Positions 17,241 through 25,006 of a DNA stretch of 64,000 nucleotides are shown in pieces. Position 1 is the first letter of the stretch; the number at the start of each line of letters is the position of its first letter. Source of the DNA: Thermomonospora echinospora (GTDB lineage Bacteria > Actinomycetota > Actinomycetes > Streptosporangiales > Streptosporangiaceae); the NCBI RefSeq assembly GCF_900108175.1, contig NZ_FNVO01000015.1, positions 62,001 to 126,000 on the forward strand. The letters are read 5' to 3'. Made by a program: the position numbers and the translations under genes. The notes beneath the pieces are model-generated. The model saw only the letters and a program-made list of their open reading frames with translations. It had not been told where the DNA came from and made no database searches.

Positions 17241-17364
17241 AACGCCTGTGGAGCTGGTGTAAGACCTCAACGAGAGTGCTCTCGGGCGGGCGACCGGCGG
17301 TGAAGCAGGAAACCCGACCGGCGACGGTGGGACTCCCCTCCCTTCGGGGAGGGGAGGAGGTCAA
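17200..17364 (+). ncRNA. Putative omega (reRNA) guide RNA of TnpB
   Basis: In TnpB elements the guide RNA overlaps the tnpB 3' end and continues to the right-end boundary. Here it would include GTGGAGCTGGTGTAAGACC, GAAGCAGGAAACCCGACCG and the terminal 10-bp hairpin, with the guide being the flank from 17365. The 5' end is a guess and no transcript data exist. Confidence 0.5.
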
Positions 17365-17365
17365 G

Positions 17366-17686
17366 GGCGAGATTTTCCATATTGCCGACCGCACCGCTTG
17401 GGACGCCGCCCGTGCCGCAGGCGGTCCGTACGAGATGTCGACCCGGGGCCGCACCCTGGCCGATGAGGGGTTCATCCACTGCTCGCGGTCTGAGGAGCAG
17501 ACCGCCGGGGTGCTGCACAGGTTCTACGGCGACGTGGCCCCGGAGGATCTTGTGCTGCTGGTGATCGACCCCACTGGCCTGGACGTGCGCTACGAGACGG
17601 CCGACGGCGACACGTTCCCCCACGTCTACGGCTCCCTGCCGCTCACCGCGGTAATTGATGTCAGATCAGTGCCCGGAACCCGGTAA
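17366..17686 (+). CDS. DUF952 protein, native start codon split by the IS element
   Basis: 106 codons reading GEIFHIADRTAWDAARAAGG, then STRGRTLADEGFIHCSR and HRFYGDVAPEDLVLLVIDPT, the full DUF952 pattern with the conserved FIHCS motif. The family is small, cytoplasmic and functionally uncharacterised (fold related to ADP-ribosyltransferase-like proteins). The frame stays open upstream through the right end of the element to ATG 17237, and GTG codons occur within it, so a fused product with extra N-terminal residues could still be made. The original ATG appears to be reconstructed by joining 16014-16015 to 17365. It stops 10 nt before tRNA-Ser. Confidence 0.75.
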   Translation, partial: GEIFHIADRTAWDAARAAGGPYEMSTRGRTLADEGFIHCSRSEEQTAGVLHRFYGDVAPEDLVLLVIDPTGLDVRYETADGDTFPHVYGSLPLTAVIDVRSVPGTR

Positions 17687-17696
17687 GCTTCTCTGC

Positions 17697-17784
17697 GGAG
17701 GATTCGCCTAGTGGCCTAGGGCGCACGCTTGGAAAGCGTGTTGGTGGCAACGCCTCGCGAGTTCGAATCTCGCATCCTCCGCCA
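17697..17784 (+). tRNA. tRNA-Ser (GGA)
   Basis: Acceptor GGAGGAT/ATCCTCC with G73 and encoded CCA (17782-17784). Anticodon loop TTGGAAA gives GGA, and the long variable arm TGTTGGTGGCAACGCCTC is class II. Body ends at 17781. Confidence 0.95.
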
Positions 17785-17800
17785 CGCCGATCAGGCACTG

Positions 17801-17833
17801 CCGAGGCCGGTACCCCAGGGGTACCGGCCTCGG
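17801..17833. terminator. Terminator after tRNA-Ser
   Basis: Inverted 16-nt arms CCGAGGCCGGTACCCC and GGGGTACCGGCCTCGG flanking a single base. Followed by CGCTTGT with no long T-run. Confidence 0.75.
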
Positions 17834-17874
17834 CGCTTGTCCGGCCTCTTATGGCGGGGTGGGCGTCCGGCCGG

Positions 17875-17880
17875 TACTCT
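17875..17880 (+). promoter_or_regulatory. -10 box for the trpS leader
   Basis: TACTCT, seven bases before the GTG of the leader peptide at 17887, so the leader is probably translated from a leaderless transcript. Confidence 0.45.
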
Positions 17881-17886
17881 CGCCGT

Positions 17887-17922
17887 GTGCGTACTCGACT
17901 CCATGCCTGGTGGGCCGCCTGA
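17887..17922 (+). CDS. Trp leader peptide of trpS (11 aa)
   Basis: GTG-initiated frame encoding MRTRLHAWWAA followed by TGA, with two adjacent tryptophan codons (17908-17913). Two Trp in eleven residues placed in an mRNA that encodes TrpRS is the signature of ribosome-mediated attenuation. The Trp codons fall inside the 5' arm of the pause hairpin. Confidence 0.7.
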   Translation: MRTRLHAWWAA

Positions 17923-17984
17923 GGGCGGTCACCCTGACGTGCGCACAGCAGACTGACGCAGCGGCCGCCCCGGTGAGGGCGGCC
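17909..17984 (+). promoter_or_regulatory. Tryptophan attenuator upstream of trpS
   Basis: Three mutually exclusive stems are visible. 1:2 pause stem: GGTG and CCGCC (17909-17912, 17915-17919) with GGCGG and CACC (17924-17928, 17930-17933). 2:3 antiterminator: 17923-17930 with 17963-17970 (8 pairs, one G-U). 3:4 terminator: GGCCGCCC 17963-17970 with GGGCGGCC 17977-17984. A ribosome stalled on the Trp codons would block segment 1 and favour 2:3, permitting trpS expression when charged tRNA-Trp is scarce. The U-tract after the 3:4 stem is weak. Confidence 0.65.
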
Positions 17985-18045
17985 TCAAGCGTTCATGGGC
18001 CGGTTCCGCGCCGGGCGGCACGCCTGAAGCGCGAGGAGCGGATCC

Positions 18046-19047
18046 ATGGAACGGCACGAACGGCAACGCGTCGTCTTCTCCGGCATCAAGCCCACCGGAC
18101 GGCTGACCCTGGGGAACCATCTGGGCGCCCTGCGACGCTTCGCCGACGTTCAGTACACGGGGCGATGCGTCTTCTCGGTGGTCGACCTGCACGCTCTGAC
18201 CGTCGACCACCGGCCGGCGCGGCTACGGGCCCTCACCAGGGAGACGGCGACGCTGTACCTGGCGGCCGGGCTCGATCCGGACGCCTGTGTGCTGTTCCGG
18301 CAGAGCGACGTGCCCCTGCATGCCGAGTTGTCCTTCCTGCTGGAGTGCACCGCGTACGTCGGTGAGCTGAACCGGATGATCCAGTACAAGGAGAAGGGGC
18401 GCGGCAGGCCGGGGACGAGGGTCTCGCTGCTGACCTATCCGGTGCTGATGGCGGCCGACATCCTCGCCTACCGGGCGAGCGAGGTTCCGGTGGGCGACGA
18501 TCAGCGCCAGCATCTGGAACTGGCCCGCGACCTCGCCGTGCGCTTCAACCGTGCGTACGGGACCGTCTTCGTCGTTCCCGAGATGGCGCCGGCGCAGGTG
18601 GCCGCCCGGGTGATGAACCTGCAGGACCCGCGCCGCAAGATGAGCAAGGACGATCCTGACGACGCGCCCGGGACGATCCGGCTCCTCGACCCGCCCGACG
18701 TCGTCCGCCGGAAGGTGATGCGGGCCGTCACCGACTCCGGCACGCGGGTGCGGTACGACCTGGAGGGCAGTCCGGGGGTCGGCAATCTGATCGAGATCCT
18801 CGGCGGATGTGTCGGCGAGCCGGACCTGGAGTCGCTGGCGGACCGCTACACGTCCTACGGATCCCTCAAACGGGATGTCGCGGACGCCGTGATCGCGCTC
18901 CTGGAACCCCTGCAGCAGCGGTACGCCGACCTGGCCGACGATCCGGGCACGGTGGAGGCCATCCTGCGGAAAGGCGCCGAACGAGCCGCCGAACTCGCCG
19001 CCCCGACCATCACAGCCGCCAAACAGGCCATCGGCCTGGCCGCCTAG
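18046..19047 (+). CDS. trpS: Tryptophanyl-tRNA synthetase
   Basis: 333 aa class I synthetase. VFSGIKPTGRLTLGNHLGAL contains the HIGH-type motif (TLGNHLG), and PRRKMSKDDPDDAPGTI holds the KMSKS variant KMSKD. GAGGAG lies 7 nt before ATG. Usual bacterial TrpRS length. It charges tRNA-Trp. Preceded by a WW leader peptide and attenuator, the arrangement described for the auxiliary, indolmycin-resistant TrpRS of Streptomyces coelicolor. This may therefore be a second, inducible enzyme, though a housekeeping copy cannot be checked here. Confidence 0.93.
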   Translation: MERHERQRVVFSGIKPTGRLTLGNHLGALRRFADVQYTGRCVFSVVDLHALTVDHRPARLRALTRETATLYLAAGLDPDACVLFRQSDVPLHAELSFLLECTAYVGELNRMIQYKEKGRGRPGTRVSLLTYPVLMAADILAYRASEVPVGDDQRQHLELARDLAVRFNRAYGTVFVVPEMAPAQVAARVMNLQDPRRKMSKDDPDDAPGTIRLLDPPDVVRRKVMRAVTDSGTRVRYDLEGSPGVGNLIEILGGCVGEPDLESLADRYTSYGSLKRDVADAVIALLEPLQQRYADLADDPGTVEAILRKGAERAAELAAPTITAAKQAIGLAA

Positions 19048-19784
19048 CCTGATCGCCTTCGGCGGCAGCGGCGTGTCGGGCATTTGATCGACGGGAGACC
19101 TCCGAGTGCGGTGAAGGTGATCGGCTTCGCCCGCCTCGGAGGTCGGCCGTCTCGATGTCTTCGCGGGCCGGTGAGCCGGTCCACCTCGACGTCACCGATG
19201 CACCGTCCGTCTCGGCGTCAAGAAGATCGAATGCATTCCGCGGCGTGTCCGGGTCTCCTCACCCATCGGTGCGTGAAGGCCCGCTCGGCCACGCCTCGCC
19301 CACACCCCCGTCGATGGTCACCAGTCGGCGTTTTTCGGTGGGGGCCTGCGCGGCGTTCCCCGGCGGCCGTCTGCACGCTCCTTGACAGTCGCCTGAGGGC
19401 GCTTCCTGGTGGTCGCCGGGCGGCGGATTCGATCTCCGGTCGGGGGCGCATGCCCTCGTCTGGATGCCGGGCGGGGCGCTTGACCAGGTACGTCATGTCA
19501 GCGAGTGCTCGACGAACGGCTCCCTGGAGGTACACCATCAGGGAGGACATGAGTGATTTACGACACAATGTCTGGTTTACTCTTCTTGGGCGGCGACACC
19601 CCGGAGGCGGCGGCGAAGGTGATCGCGAAGGTCGCGATCCCCGGTGGCGGAGGGCGATCGGCCATGACGATCAAGGGCTGGCCGCGGAGGCCGCGCAACA
19701 GATTATTTACCTGGAGTTACTGAAGTGGTGAACCGCAAGTCCTGGTGCCTTCTCGGGTTTGATTCCACGCCGTAGACTCTTGGG
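19048..19784. other. Long intergenic region after trpS
   Basis: 737 bp with no recognised gene. It includes palindromic elements close to the trpS stop and a lower-GC segment from 19540 to 19730 that carries a small frame with a good ribosome site (19553-19723). Longer frames (for instance 19084-19731) have no coding-like composition. Confidence 0.4.
19553..19723 (+). CDS. Small unassigned ORF
   Basis: 56 aa from GTG 19553, with GGGAGG at 19541-19546 and a 6-nt spacer. Begins VIYDTMSGLLFLGGDTPEAA and continues KVIAKVAIPGGGG. Not recognised. The downstream sequence in another frame (AAEAAQQIIYLELLKW) looks equally protein-like, so this may be a frameshifted relic. Confidence 0.25.
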   Translation: MIYDTMSGLLFLGGDTPEAAAKVIAKVAIPGGGGRSAMTIKGWPRRPRNRLFTWSY

Positions 19785-20084
19785 GTGATCTTCAAGGCTG
19801 TCGGTGACGGACGTCCCTACCCCGAGCATGGGCTCAGGCCCGGGGACTGGGCGAAGGTCCCGCCTCGCCAGGTACGGCTGGACCAGCTGATCACGACCAA
19901 ACGAGAACTGGATCTTCAGTCCCTGCTGTCCCGAGACTCCACGTTCTACGGTGACCTCTTCCCCCATGTCGTCCACTGGCGGGGCGAGCTCTACCTTGAG
20001 GACGGCCTGCATCGGGCCCTCCGCGCCGCCCTCCACCAGCGGGTCGTCCTGCACGCTCGGGTACTGGACCTCGACTCCCGCTGA
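19785..20084 (+). CDS. Conserved actinobacterial small protein (often annotated VapB-like)
   Basis: 99 aa, GTG start 19785, with a -10 box TAGACT at 19773-19778 only 6 nt upstream, so translation is probably leaderless. Sequence features: RQVRLDQLITTKRELDLQSL, STFYGDLFPHVVHWRGELYLEDGLHRALRAAL and HARVLDLD. Close relatives are widespread and single-copy in actinomycetes, sometimes labelled VapB-family antitoxin, but no toxin gene is adjacent here. The LEDGLHR stretch recalls ParB/Srx-like folds. Function unknown. Confidence 0.75.
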   Translation: MIFKAVGDGRPYPEHGLRPGDWAKVPPRQVRLDQLITTKRELDLQSLLSRDSTFYGDLFPHVVHWRGELYLEDGLHRALRAALHQRVVLHARVLDLDSR

Positions 20085-20560
20085 GGCGTCCACCACGGCG
20101 ACCCCGGCCATCGGCAGTATCCGACATCGGTGACGCTCCGTCGACGCCGACCACGCGAACACCCCACCCGGCAGGCCGGCGGACGAGGACCGGGCACTTC
20201 CTCACCGTCCATGAGCACGCGGCCCTTTCCACGGACACACCTGCGCCTGCGATGAGCGCGCTCGTACCGCTCATTGAGGTGTGATGATCGAGTTCGAGGC
20301 CGGAGTCGTCGACGCACACCGGCGGAGACCGCCGGCCAGGGGACGACCGGCCCCGGAGGTGACGCGGCCAGTGCGCACGAGACCGTCAAACCTCAACCAG
20401 ACGCCCGCGCCTGCGATGAGTGCGTTCGTGCCGCTCGGGGGCGTTCGTCCTGCGGTGAGCGCGGGCCGGATCGTTGAGCGGGCCGGATCGTTGAGCGGGC
20501 CGGATCGTTGAGCGGCGTTGGGACTTCACGGCCTGGCGTGCGGTGATCGTGGCGGAGAGG
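20085..20560. other. Intergenic region with short repeats
   Basis: No gene seen. It contains two related 27-bp segments at about 20247 and 20410 (GCCTGCGATGAG...) and a 17-bp tandem repeat at 20461-20514. Confidence 0.4.
20461..20514. repeat. 17-bp tandem repeat, 3.2 copies
   Basis: GCGGGCCGGATCGTTGA repeated exactly three times (20461-20511) plus a partial fourth. Confidence 0.9.
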
Positions 20561-21820
20561 TCAGCCCTCGCCGGACTGAGAGGTGAAGCTGCGGTGCTGA
20601 GGGGTGCTCACAGAACCGCCCAAGCGGCGGGAGCCGACCATCCAGACCGCCGCACCGATGCCGGCGCCGGGGGCCGAGGTGGGGAGTGCGACAGTGGAGG
20701 AGCGCCAGACGGCCGTGCCGTGGAGGTCTCCCGGTGCGGTCATCCAGGTCCAGCGATGTCCGTCGAAGTGGGCCAGTTCGCCTTGGGCGCCGCCCACCCA
20801 CACGTCCGTGGCGGAGACGGCGGTCACGGTGTTGGCCGACTCGATCGGGGTCTTGACGCGGGACCACTTACGGCCGTTCCAGCGCAGCACGCTGCCCCCG
20901 CCGGCGCACCATGCGTCATCGGGGGACACGGCGGTCACGTCGGTGAGCGGGAAGCGAGTGGCCGGAGTGCGGATCCGTTGCCAGGCCCTGCCGTCGTAGT
21001 GGACGACCAGTCCGGCCCGGTCGGCGGCGCCGACGGCCCACACGTCCCAGGGTGAGGTGCCGCAGACCGCCAGCAGTTTGCCCTGGGCGATGTCCGGGAG
21101 TCCGGCGGGATGCCACCGGTCGTGGTGCCAGTGCAGGGCCACCAGCCCGTTGCCTCTGCCGGAGCCATGCCCGACCGCCCACGCCTCGGCGGGGGCGACC
21201 ATCGTGACATCGGTCAGCACGTAGCCCTGGGCGCTGTCGGCGTCGGGCAGCGCGGGGGCGGCCATCTCGGCCCATCCGGTCCCGTCCCAGTGCCGGATCA
21301 GTGGGATCTCGGTGCCGAGCAGCCGGTCATAGGCGCCACCCACCGCGATCACTTCGGCCAGGGCGTCCCGCCCGGCCGGCTCGTTCCGCAGGTCGGTGTG
21401 ACCGGCGGGTCCGCTGCCGTCAGGTACGGCATGCCCGGTGCGCGCGGCGGCCACCCCCTCCAGGCCGGCGCCGATCAGGGCGGCGGACGGCGGCGGCCCC
21501 GGCGGGACGGACCAGGACGTGCCGTCCCAACGTGCGGCCAGCGGACGCCCATGGGCCTGGCCGACCACCCACACGTCCTCGGGCGAGGAGGCGGCCACAT
21601 CCGACAGCACATGCGGCGCCTCGATGGACAGCGGTGACAGCGGCCGCCAGGGAAGGCCCTCCTGCGGGCCGGAGGCGGGCCGGTCCGAGCGGAGACCCCG
21701 CTCGTCCCCGGCCAGGAGCATCGCCACGCCTTCGACCCCGCCTGCCCGGTCGGGCTGGTGCCGGCTCACGGCAGGCGGCCGATCTGCGGGTGAAGGAAAG
21801 TCATGAGAGGGGCTCACCAA
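20561..21820 (-). CDS. Beta-propeller-like repeat protein
   Basis: 419 aa, probable TTG or GTG start at 21820/21817, no signal peptide seen. From residue ~70 the sequence is built of repeats with the pattern SPEDVWVVG...ARWDGTSW (also SPWDVWAVG, SPDDAWCAG and ATDVWVGG). Each is followed by a HWDG/HYDG/RWNG turn and Trp, about six or seven copies of 45-60 residues. This fits a beta-propeller of the kind seen in many actinomycete proteins of unknown function. No catalytic residues recognisable. Possibly cytoplasmic. It stands alone, convergent with nothing close. Confidence 0.7.
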   Translation of the reverse strand: MVSPSHDFPSPADRPPAVSRHQPDRAGGVEGVAMLLAGDERGLRSDRPASGPQEGLPWRPLSPLSIEAPHVLSDVAASSPEDVWVVGQAHGRPLAARWDGTSWSVPPGPPPSAALIGAGLEGVAAARTGHAVPDGSGPAGHTDLRNEPAGRDALAEVIAVGGAYDRLLGTEIPLIRHWDGTGWAEMAAPALPDADSAQGYVLTDVTMVAPAEAWAVGHGSGRGNGLVALHWHHDRWHPAGLPDIAQGKLLAVCGTSPWDVWAVGAADRAGLVVHYDGRAWQRIRTPATRFPLTDVTAVSPDDAWCAGGGSVLRWNGRKWSRVKTPIESANTVTAVSATDVWVGGAQGELAHFDGHRWTWMTAPGDLHGTAVWRSSTVALPTSAPGAGIGAAVWMVGSRRLGGSVSTPQHRSFTSQSGEG

Positions 21821-22447
21821 TCGTGACAGGGCCTCTGGCAGGCGCCTTCACAACTGTGCGACGAAGGTACGCCCCGGACTCGTTCCCGTAAAGACATCTC
21901 AAGGGCGTGGCGCGGCCGTCGCAACGGACCAGACCCGCCCCCGCCTGCCGAGGGGATTTCCGACCGCTGCCGGGCCTCTGCAACGCCCACCGGCCGCCAC
22001 GGCCTCCCGACCGCTTCTCGCAGGCCCCGGCCGCCCAGGGAAATCCCGACCGCCTTCGAAAGCTCCCATCGGTCATCAGCGTCTCCACCCCCGTCGAGCG
22101 CCCTTCCGACGATGGCCCCTCCCCCCTTCCGCCAGGGAGAACTGCGACCATCACGACCTTTCGACCTCTCCTCAGAAAATCCCCGGCAATCCGGCGGACA
22201 ATCCCCCCACGCTCGAAGATTTCAACCGACCCGCAACATCTCCACCCCGCCGAAGACCCTTCCAGCCCCTGCCGACGGCCGTTCTCGCACCCGTCCAGCA
22301 CCTGTGGAAAACCCTCGACCGCCGCGTACTCCCCACCCCGCGCACCGGAGACCCACAACCGCCTCCCAGAGCCCGTCACCGCTCACCGACTCCCCAGCCG
22401 GCCGCCGAGGAGCCTCCAGCCGCCCGGGAGGAACCTCGGGAGGCTGG
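21821..22447. other. Pyrimidine-rich intergenic stretch
   Basis: 627 bp without a supportable gene. The plus strand is markedly C-rich and G-poor (for example 22040-22440). Long frames on both strands (such as 21801-22379 minus) have Arg/Gly- or Pro-rich composition typical of non-coding high-GC DNA. Confidence 0.4.
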
Positions 22448-23011
22448 TCACAGATCAAGGACGGTCAGTACGAACCGGCAGGTGACCGGGCCCTCGTTGG
22501 AGTAGGAGTGCGGGCGGTCGCCGGCGAAGACGGCGGCGCTGCCGGCCTCGACCGAGTGGGGCCGGCCGTCGACGGTCACGGTGAGGGTGCCCTCCTCCAC
22601 GTAGGCGATCTCCCTGGTGCCGGGCGTGTGCGGGTCGCTGTGCCGGGGCTCGCCGGGCCGCAGTTCCCAGCGCCACAGTTCCACGGAGGGGCGGGCCTCG
22701 CTGCCGGCCAGCAGGATTCCGGTCCCGCCGTCCGGGCCGCGCCAGAGCACCACCTGCCGTTCGGGTGGGAGCACCCGGACGGCGGGCTCCTCGTCCACCT
22801 GGACCAGGCGGGTGAGCGGTACCCCGAGCGCCTCCGAGATCCGGATGAGAGTGCCGAGGTTGGGATTGCCCCGGCCCTGTTCCAGGGCGACCAGGACGCC
22901 CTTGCTCACTCCGGCACGTCCCGCGAGCTGGTCCAGGCTCCATCCGTGGGACGCCCGCAGCGAGCGGACGGTCCGGGCCACCGCCTCGCCGATCGCCGTC
23001 TGCTCGTTCAT
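22448..23011 (-). CDS. XRE-family regulator with C-terminal cupin domain
   Basis: 187 aa. Residues ~12-66 are an HTH_3 domain (HGWSLDQLAGRAGVSKGVL, NPNLGTLIRISEALGV), residues ~100-187 a cupin barrel (GTREIAYVEEGTLTVTVDG and GDRPHSYSNEGP). This architecture is typical of SutR/PuuR-like regulators that bind small metabolites in the cupin pocket. It is divergent from the B3/B4 protein and DMT exporter at 23218-24890 across 206 bp, which it probably regulates. Confidence 0.88.
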   Translation of the reverse strand: MNEQTAIGEAVARTVRSLRASHGWSLDQLAGRAGVSKGVLVALEQGRGNPNLGTLIRISEALGVPLTRLVQVDEEPAVRVLPPERQVVLWRGPDGGTGILLAGSEARPSVELWRWELRPGEPRHSDPHTPGTREIAYVEEGTLTVTVDGRPHSVEAGSAAVFAGDRPHSYSNEGPVTCRFVLTVLDL

Positions 23012-23217
23012 GTCAGCTCCCCGCCGGGCCGTACACGCGCATCCAAGGGCACTCTCCTCCAGGTGGCCGGATCCCGTACACCGTAGGGCAGCCGCGCCGG
23101 CGCGGCAGGAGGCCCGGCCGGGCCGCGCACCCGGCTCGCTTGCCCGGGATCACGGACGTCGGTCATTCTGATAAACCATGGATGGCATTACGATGACCGG
23201 ACACGAGGGGTGGATGG

Positions 23218-23922
23218 ATGCTTGCGGAGATCTGGGTCGAGGACGCCGTCCAGAAGCTGCGGCCGGACTTCGCCGTCCTGGCCATGACGGCCGAAGGGCT
23301 GGCCAACGACGCCAGTGACGACGTCTCGGCCGACTGGCTGCACAAGGCCGGGTTGCGCGCCGCCGAGGCCGCCCAGGCGCGTTCGGCCCAGGGCTCCGCG
23401 GACGACCCGCACGTGCTCGCCTGGCGGGAGGCGTACCGGGGATTCGGAGCCAAGCCGCAACGCACCCGTCCGTCCGTGGACGCGCTGCTGCGCCGGGTGG
23501 ACCAACTTCCGGCCATCAACCGCGTCGTCGACGCCTACAACGCGGTGAGCGTGGAGTACGCGCTGCCCATCGGGGGCGAGGACCTCGACACGTACCAGGG
23601 AACGGCCCGGCTCGTACGGGCCCGAGGCGACGAGGGCTTCGAGACCACGGCGGGCGGCGCGCCGGCCATCGAGCACCCGGACGCGGGCGAGGTGGTGTGG
23701 CGGGACGACCAAGGGGTCACCTGCCGGCGGTGGAACTGGCGGCAGTGCGTGCGCACCCGCATCACCGAGACGACCGAGAACGCCCTCTTCCTGCTGGAGC
23801 GGCTGGAGCCCTATCCGCTCGAACGACTGCACGCGGCGGCCGACGACCTGGCCGCCCGGCTGCGCACGATCGCTCCCGAGGTGCGGATCCGGACCCGGCT
23901 GATCGGCGACGGCACATGGTGA
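23218..23922 (+). CDS. B3/B4 tRNA-binding-domain protein
   Basis: 234 aa, ATG 23218 after GAGGGGTGG. Contains the B3/4 fold of the phenylalanyl-tRNA synthetase beta chain as a free-standing protein: KPQRTRPSVDALLRRV, AINRVVDAYNAVSVEYALPIGGEDLD and the C-terminal LFLLERLEPY. Stand-alone B3/4 proteins are suspected to hydrolyse mischarged aminoacyl-tRNA or bind amino acids. Not demonstrated for this subgroup. The stop overlaps the start of the exporter gene (ATGGTGA), so the two are translationally coupled. Confidence 0.85.
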   Translation: MLAEIWVEDAVQKLRPDFAVLAMTAEGLANDASDDVSADWLHKAGLRAAEAAQARSAQGSADDPHVLAWREAYRGFGAKPQRTRPSVDALLRRVDQLPAINRVVDAYNAVSVEYALPIGGEDLDTYQGTARLVRARGDEGFETTAGGAPAIEHPDAGEVVWRDDQGVTCRRWNWRQCVRTRITETTENALFLLERLEPYPLERLHAAADDLAARLRTIAPEVRIRTRLIGDGTW

Positions 23923-24890
23923 CCGCCCTCGCCCTGGGGGCGGCGTTCGCCTACGGCATCGCCGACTTCATGGGCGGTGCCGCCTCCCGCCGTACCGCCG
24001 TGCTGCGGGTGCTGCTGATCAGCGTCCCGGCGGGAGTGGTGTGCCTGACGGTGGCGTCGATCGTGGCCGGCGGGACCCCGACCCCGTCCGGGCTGGCCTG
24101 GGGCGCGGCCTCCGGGCTGGCCGGCGGCGCCGGGCTGATCACCTTCTACCGCGCGCTGGCGCAGGGACCGATGAGCGTGATCGCCCCCGTCTCGGCGCTG
24201 ACCGCCGCGGTGCTGCCGGTCGCCGTGGGAACGCTCCGCGGGGAACGGCTGGACACCGGGGTGCTGGCCGGCGTCGTCCTGTGCGTGATCGCGATCGGCC
24301 TGGTCAGCATGGAGGCGCCCAAGCCCGCGGCCGCGGGTCCACAGACCGCGCCCGGCGCCTCCCCGGCCGTCGCCGGGCGTACCACCCGGCTGCTGCGCCG
24401 GGCGGCCGGCAACGGTCCCGTCCTGGCCGCGGTGTCCGGAGCCGCCTTCGGGACGTTCTTCGTGCTGCTGCACCAGGCCGGGGACGACAGCGGGCTGTGG
24501 CCCACGATGGCCGCCCGCCTGGCGGGCCTGGGCGTCGTCGTCGCGGCGTTCGTCGCCCGCCGGGTCCACCACCATCGGGTCCGGTCCGGCGGTACGCCCG
24601 CCATCCCGGCGAACGATCCGCCCTCTGGAGGACTCCACACCCTCAGGTCGCTCGGGGGGCCGACGCTCGCTCTGGCCATCGTCTCCGGTCTGCTGGACGG
24701 CCTGGCGAACGCCCTGTACTTCATGGCGGCCCGCCAGGGGATGCTCAGCCTGGCGGCGGTCCTCACGTCGCTCTACCCGGCGATCACCGTACTGCTGGCC
24801 AGGCTCCTCTACAGCGAACGCCTACGGGTCGTACAGCACATCGGCCTGGCGGTCGCGGTCGCCGGCGTGGCCCTCGTCACCGCAGGCTGA
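23916..24890 (+). CDS. EamA/DMT-superfamily transporter
   Basis: 324 aa from ATG 23916, which overlaps the preceding stop by 7 nt. About ten membrane helices in two EamA halves: first half ALALGAAFAYGIADFMGG to GVVLCVIAIGLVSM, a hydrophilic linker (~residues 130-160), second half VLAAVSGAAFGTFFVLL to LAVAVAGVALVTAG. A second charged loop VHHHRVRSGG separates helices in the C-terminal half. Exporters of this family move amino acids or other metabolites. Coupling to a tRNA-editing-like protein and an XRE-cupin regulator suggests amino-acid export, an inference only. Confidence 0.88.
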   Translation: MVTALALGAAFAYGIADFMGGAASRRTAVLRVLLISVPAGVVCLTVASIVAGGTPTPSGLAWGAASGLAGGAGLITFYRALAQGPMSVIAPVSALTAAVLPVAVGTLRGERLDTGVLAGVVLCVIAIGLVSMEAPKPAAAGPQTAPGASPAVAGRTTRLLRRAAGNGPVLAAVSGAAFGTFFVLLHQAGDDSGLWPTMAARLAGLGVVVAAFVARRVHHHRVRSGGTPAIPANDPPSGGLHTLRSLGGPTLALAIVSGLLDGLANALYFMAARQGMLSLAAVLTSLYPAITVLLARLLYSERLRVVQHIGLAVAVAGVALVTAG

Positions 24891-25006
24891 CCACCACCGC
24901 GTCCAGACCCGAAACCGAACGCGAGGAAGCCCGCCATGCCCGCATAGGAGGCGGCTCCAGGTGCGTCGTCCGGAGGTCTCAGTGGGTGGACGGCTGCGGG
25001 CCGGTT

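Larger units (their letters stand above)
16016..17364 (+). mobile_element. IS200/IS605-type element carrying only tnpB
   Basis: Left end has hairpin CCCCGCC-TTCA-GGCGGGG (16039-16056). Right end has hairpin CTCCCCTCCC-TTCG-GGGAGGGGAG (17333-17356) and finishes GAGGTCAA, the typical tnpB-linked right-end structure of actinobacterial IS605 relatives. No tnpA is present, so transposition would need a TnpA in trans. There is no target duplication, as expected. The left flank ends TTCAT. Joining it to the right flank GGGCGAG restores ATG GGC GAG, the start of the DUF952 gene, which fixes both boundaries. Confidence 0.8.

Noticed and set aside
17840-18045. T-box riboswitch for trpS
   Set aside because: No T-box (AGGGTGGNACCGCG-like) or specifier loop seen. 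A Trp-rich leader peptide explains the region better.
19084-19731. 215-codon frame after trpS
   Set aside because: No ribosome site or family features; composition shifts along its length and it overlaps a better-supported short frame.
21801-22379. 192-codon minus-strand frame in the C-rich intergenic stretch
   Set aside because: Arg/Gly-rich, no recognisable motif, composition as expected from skewed non-coding DNA.
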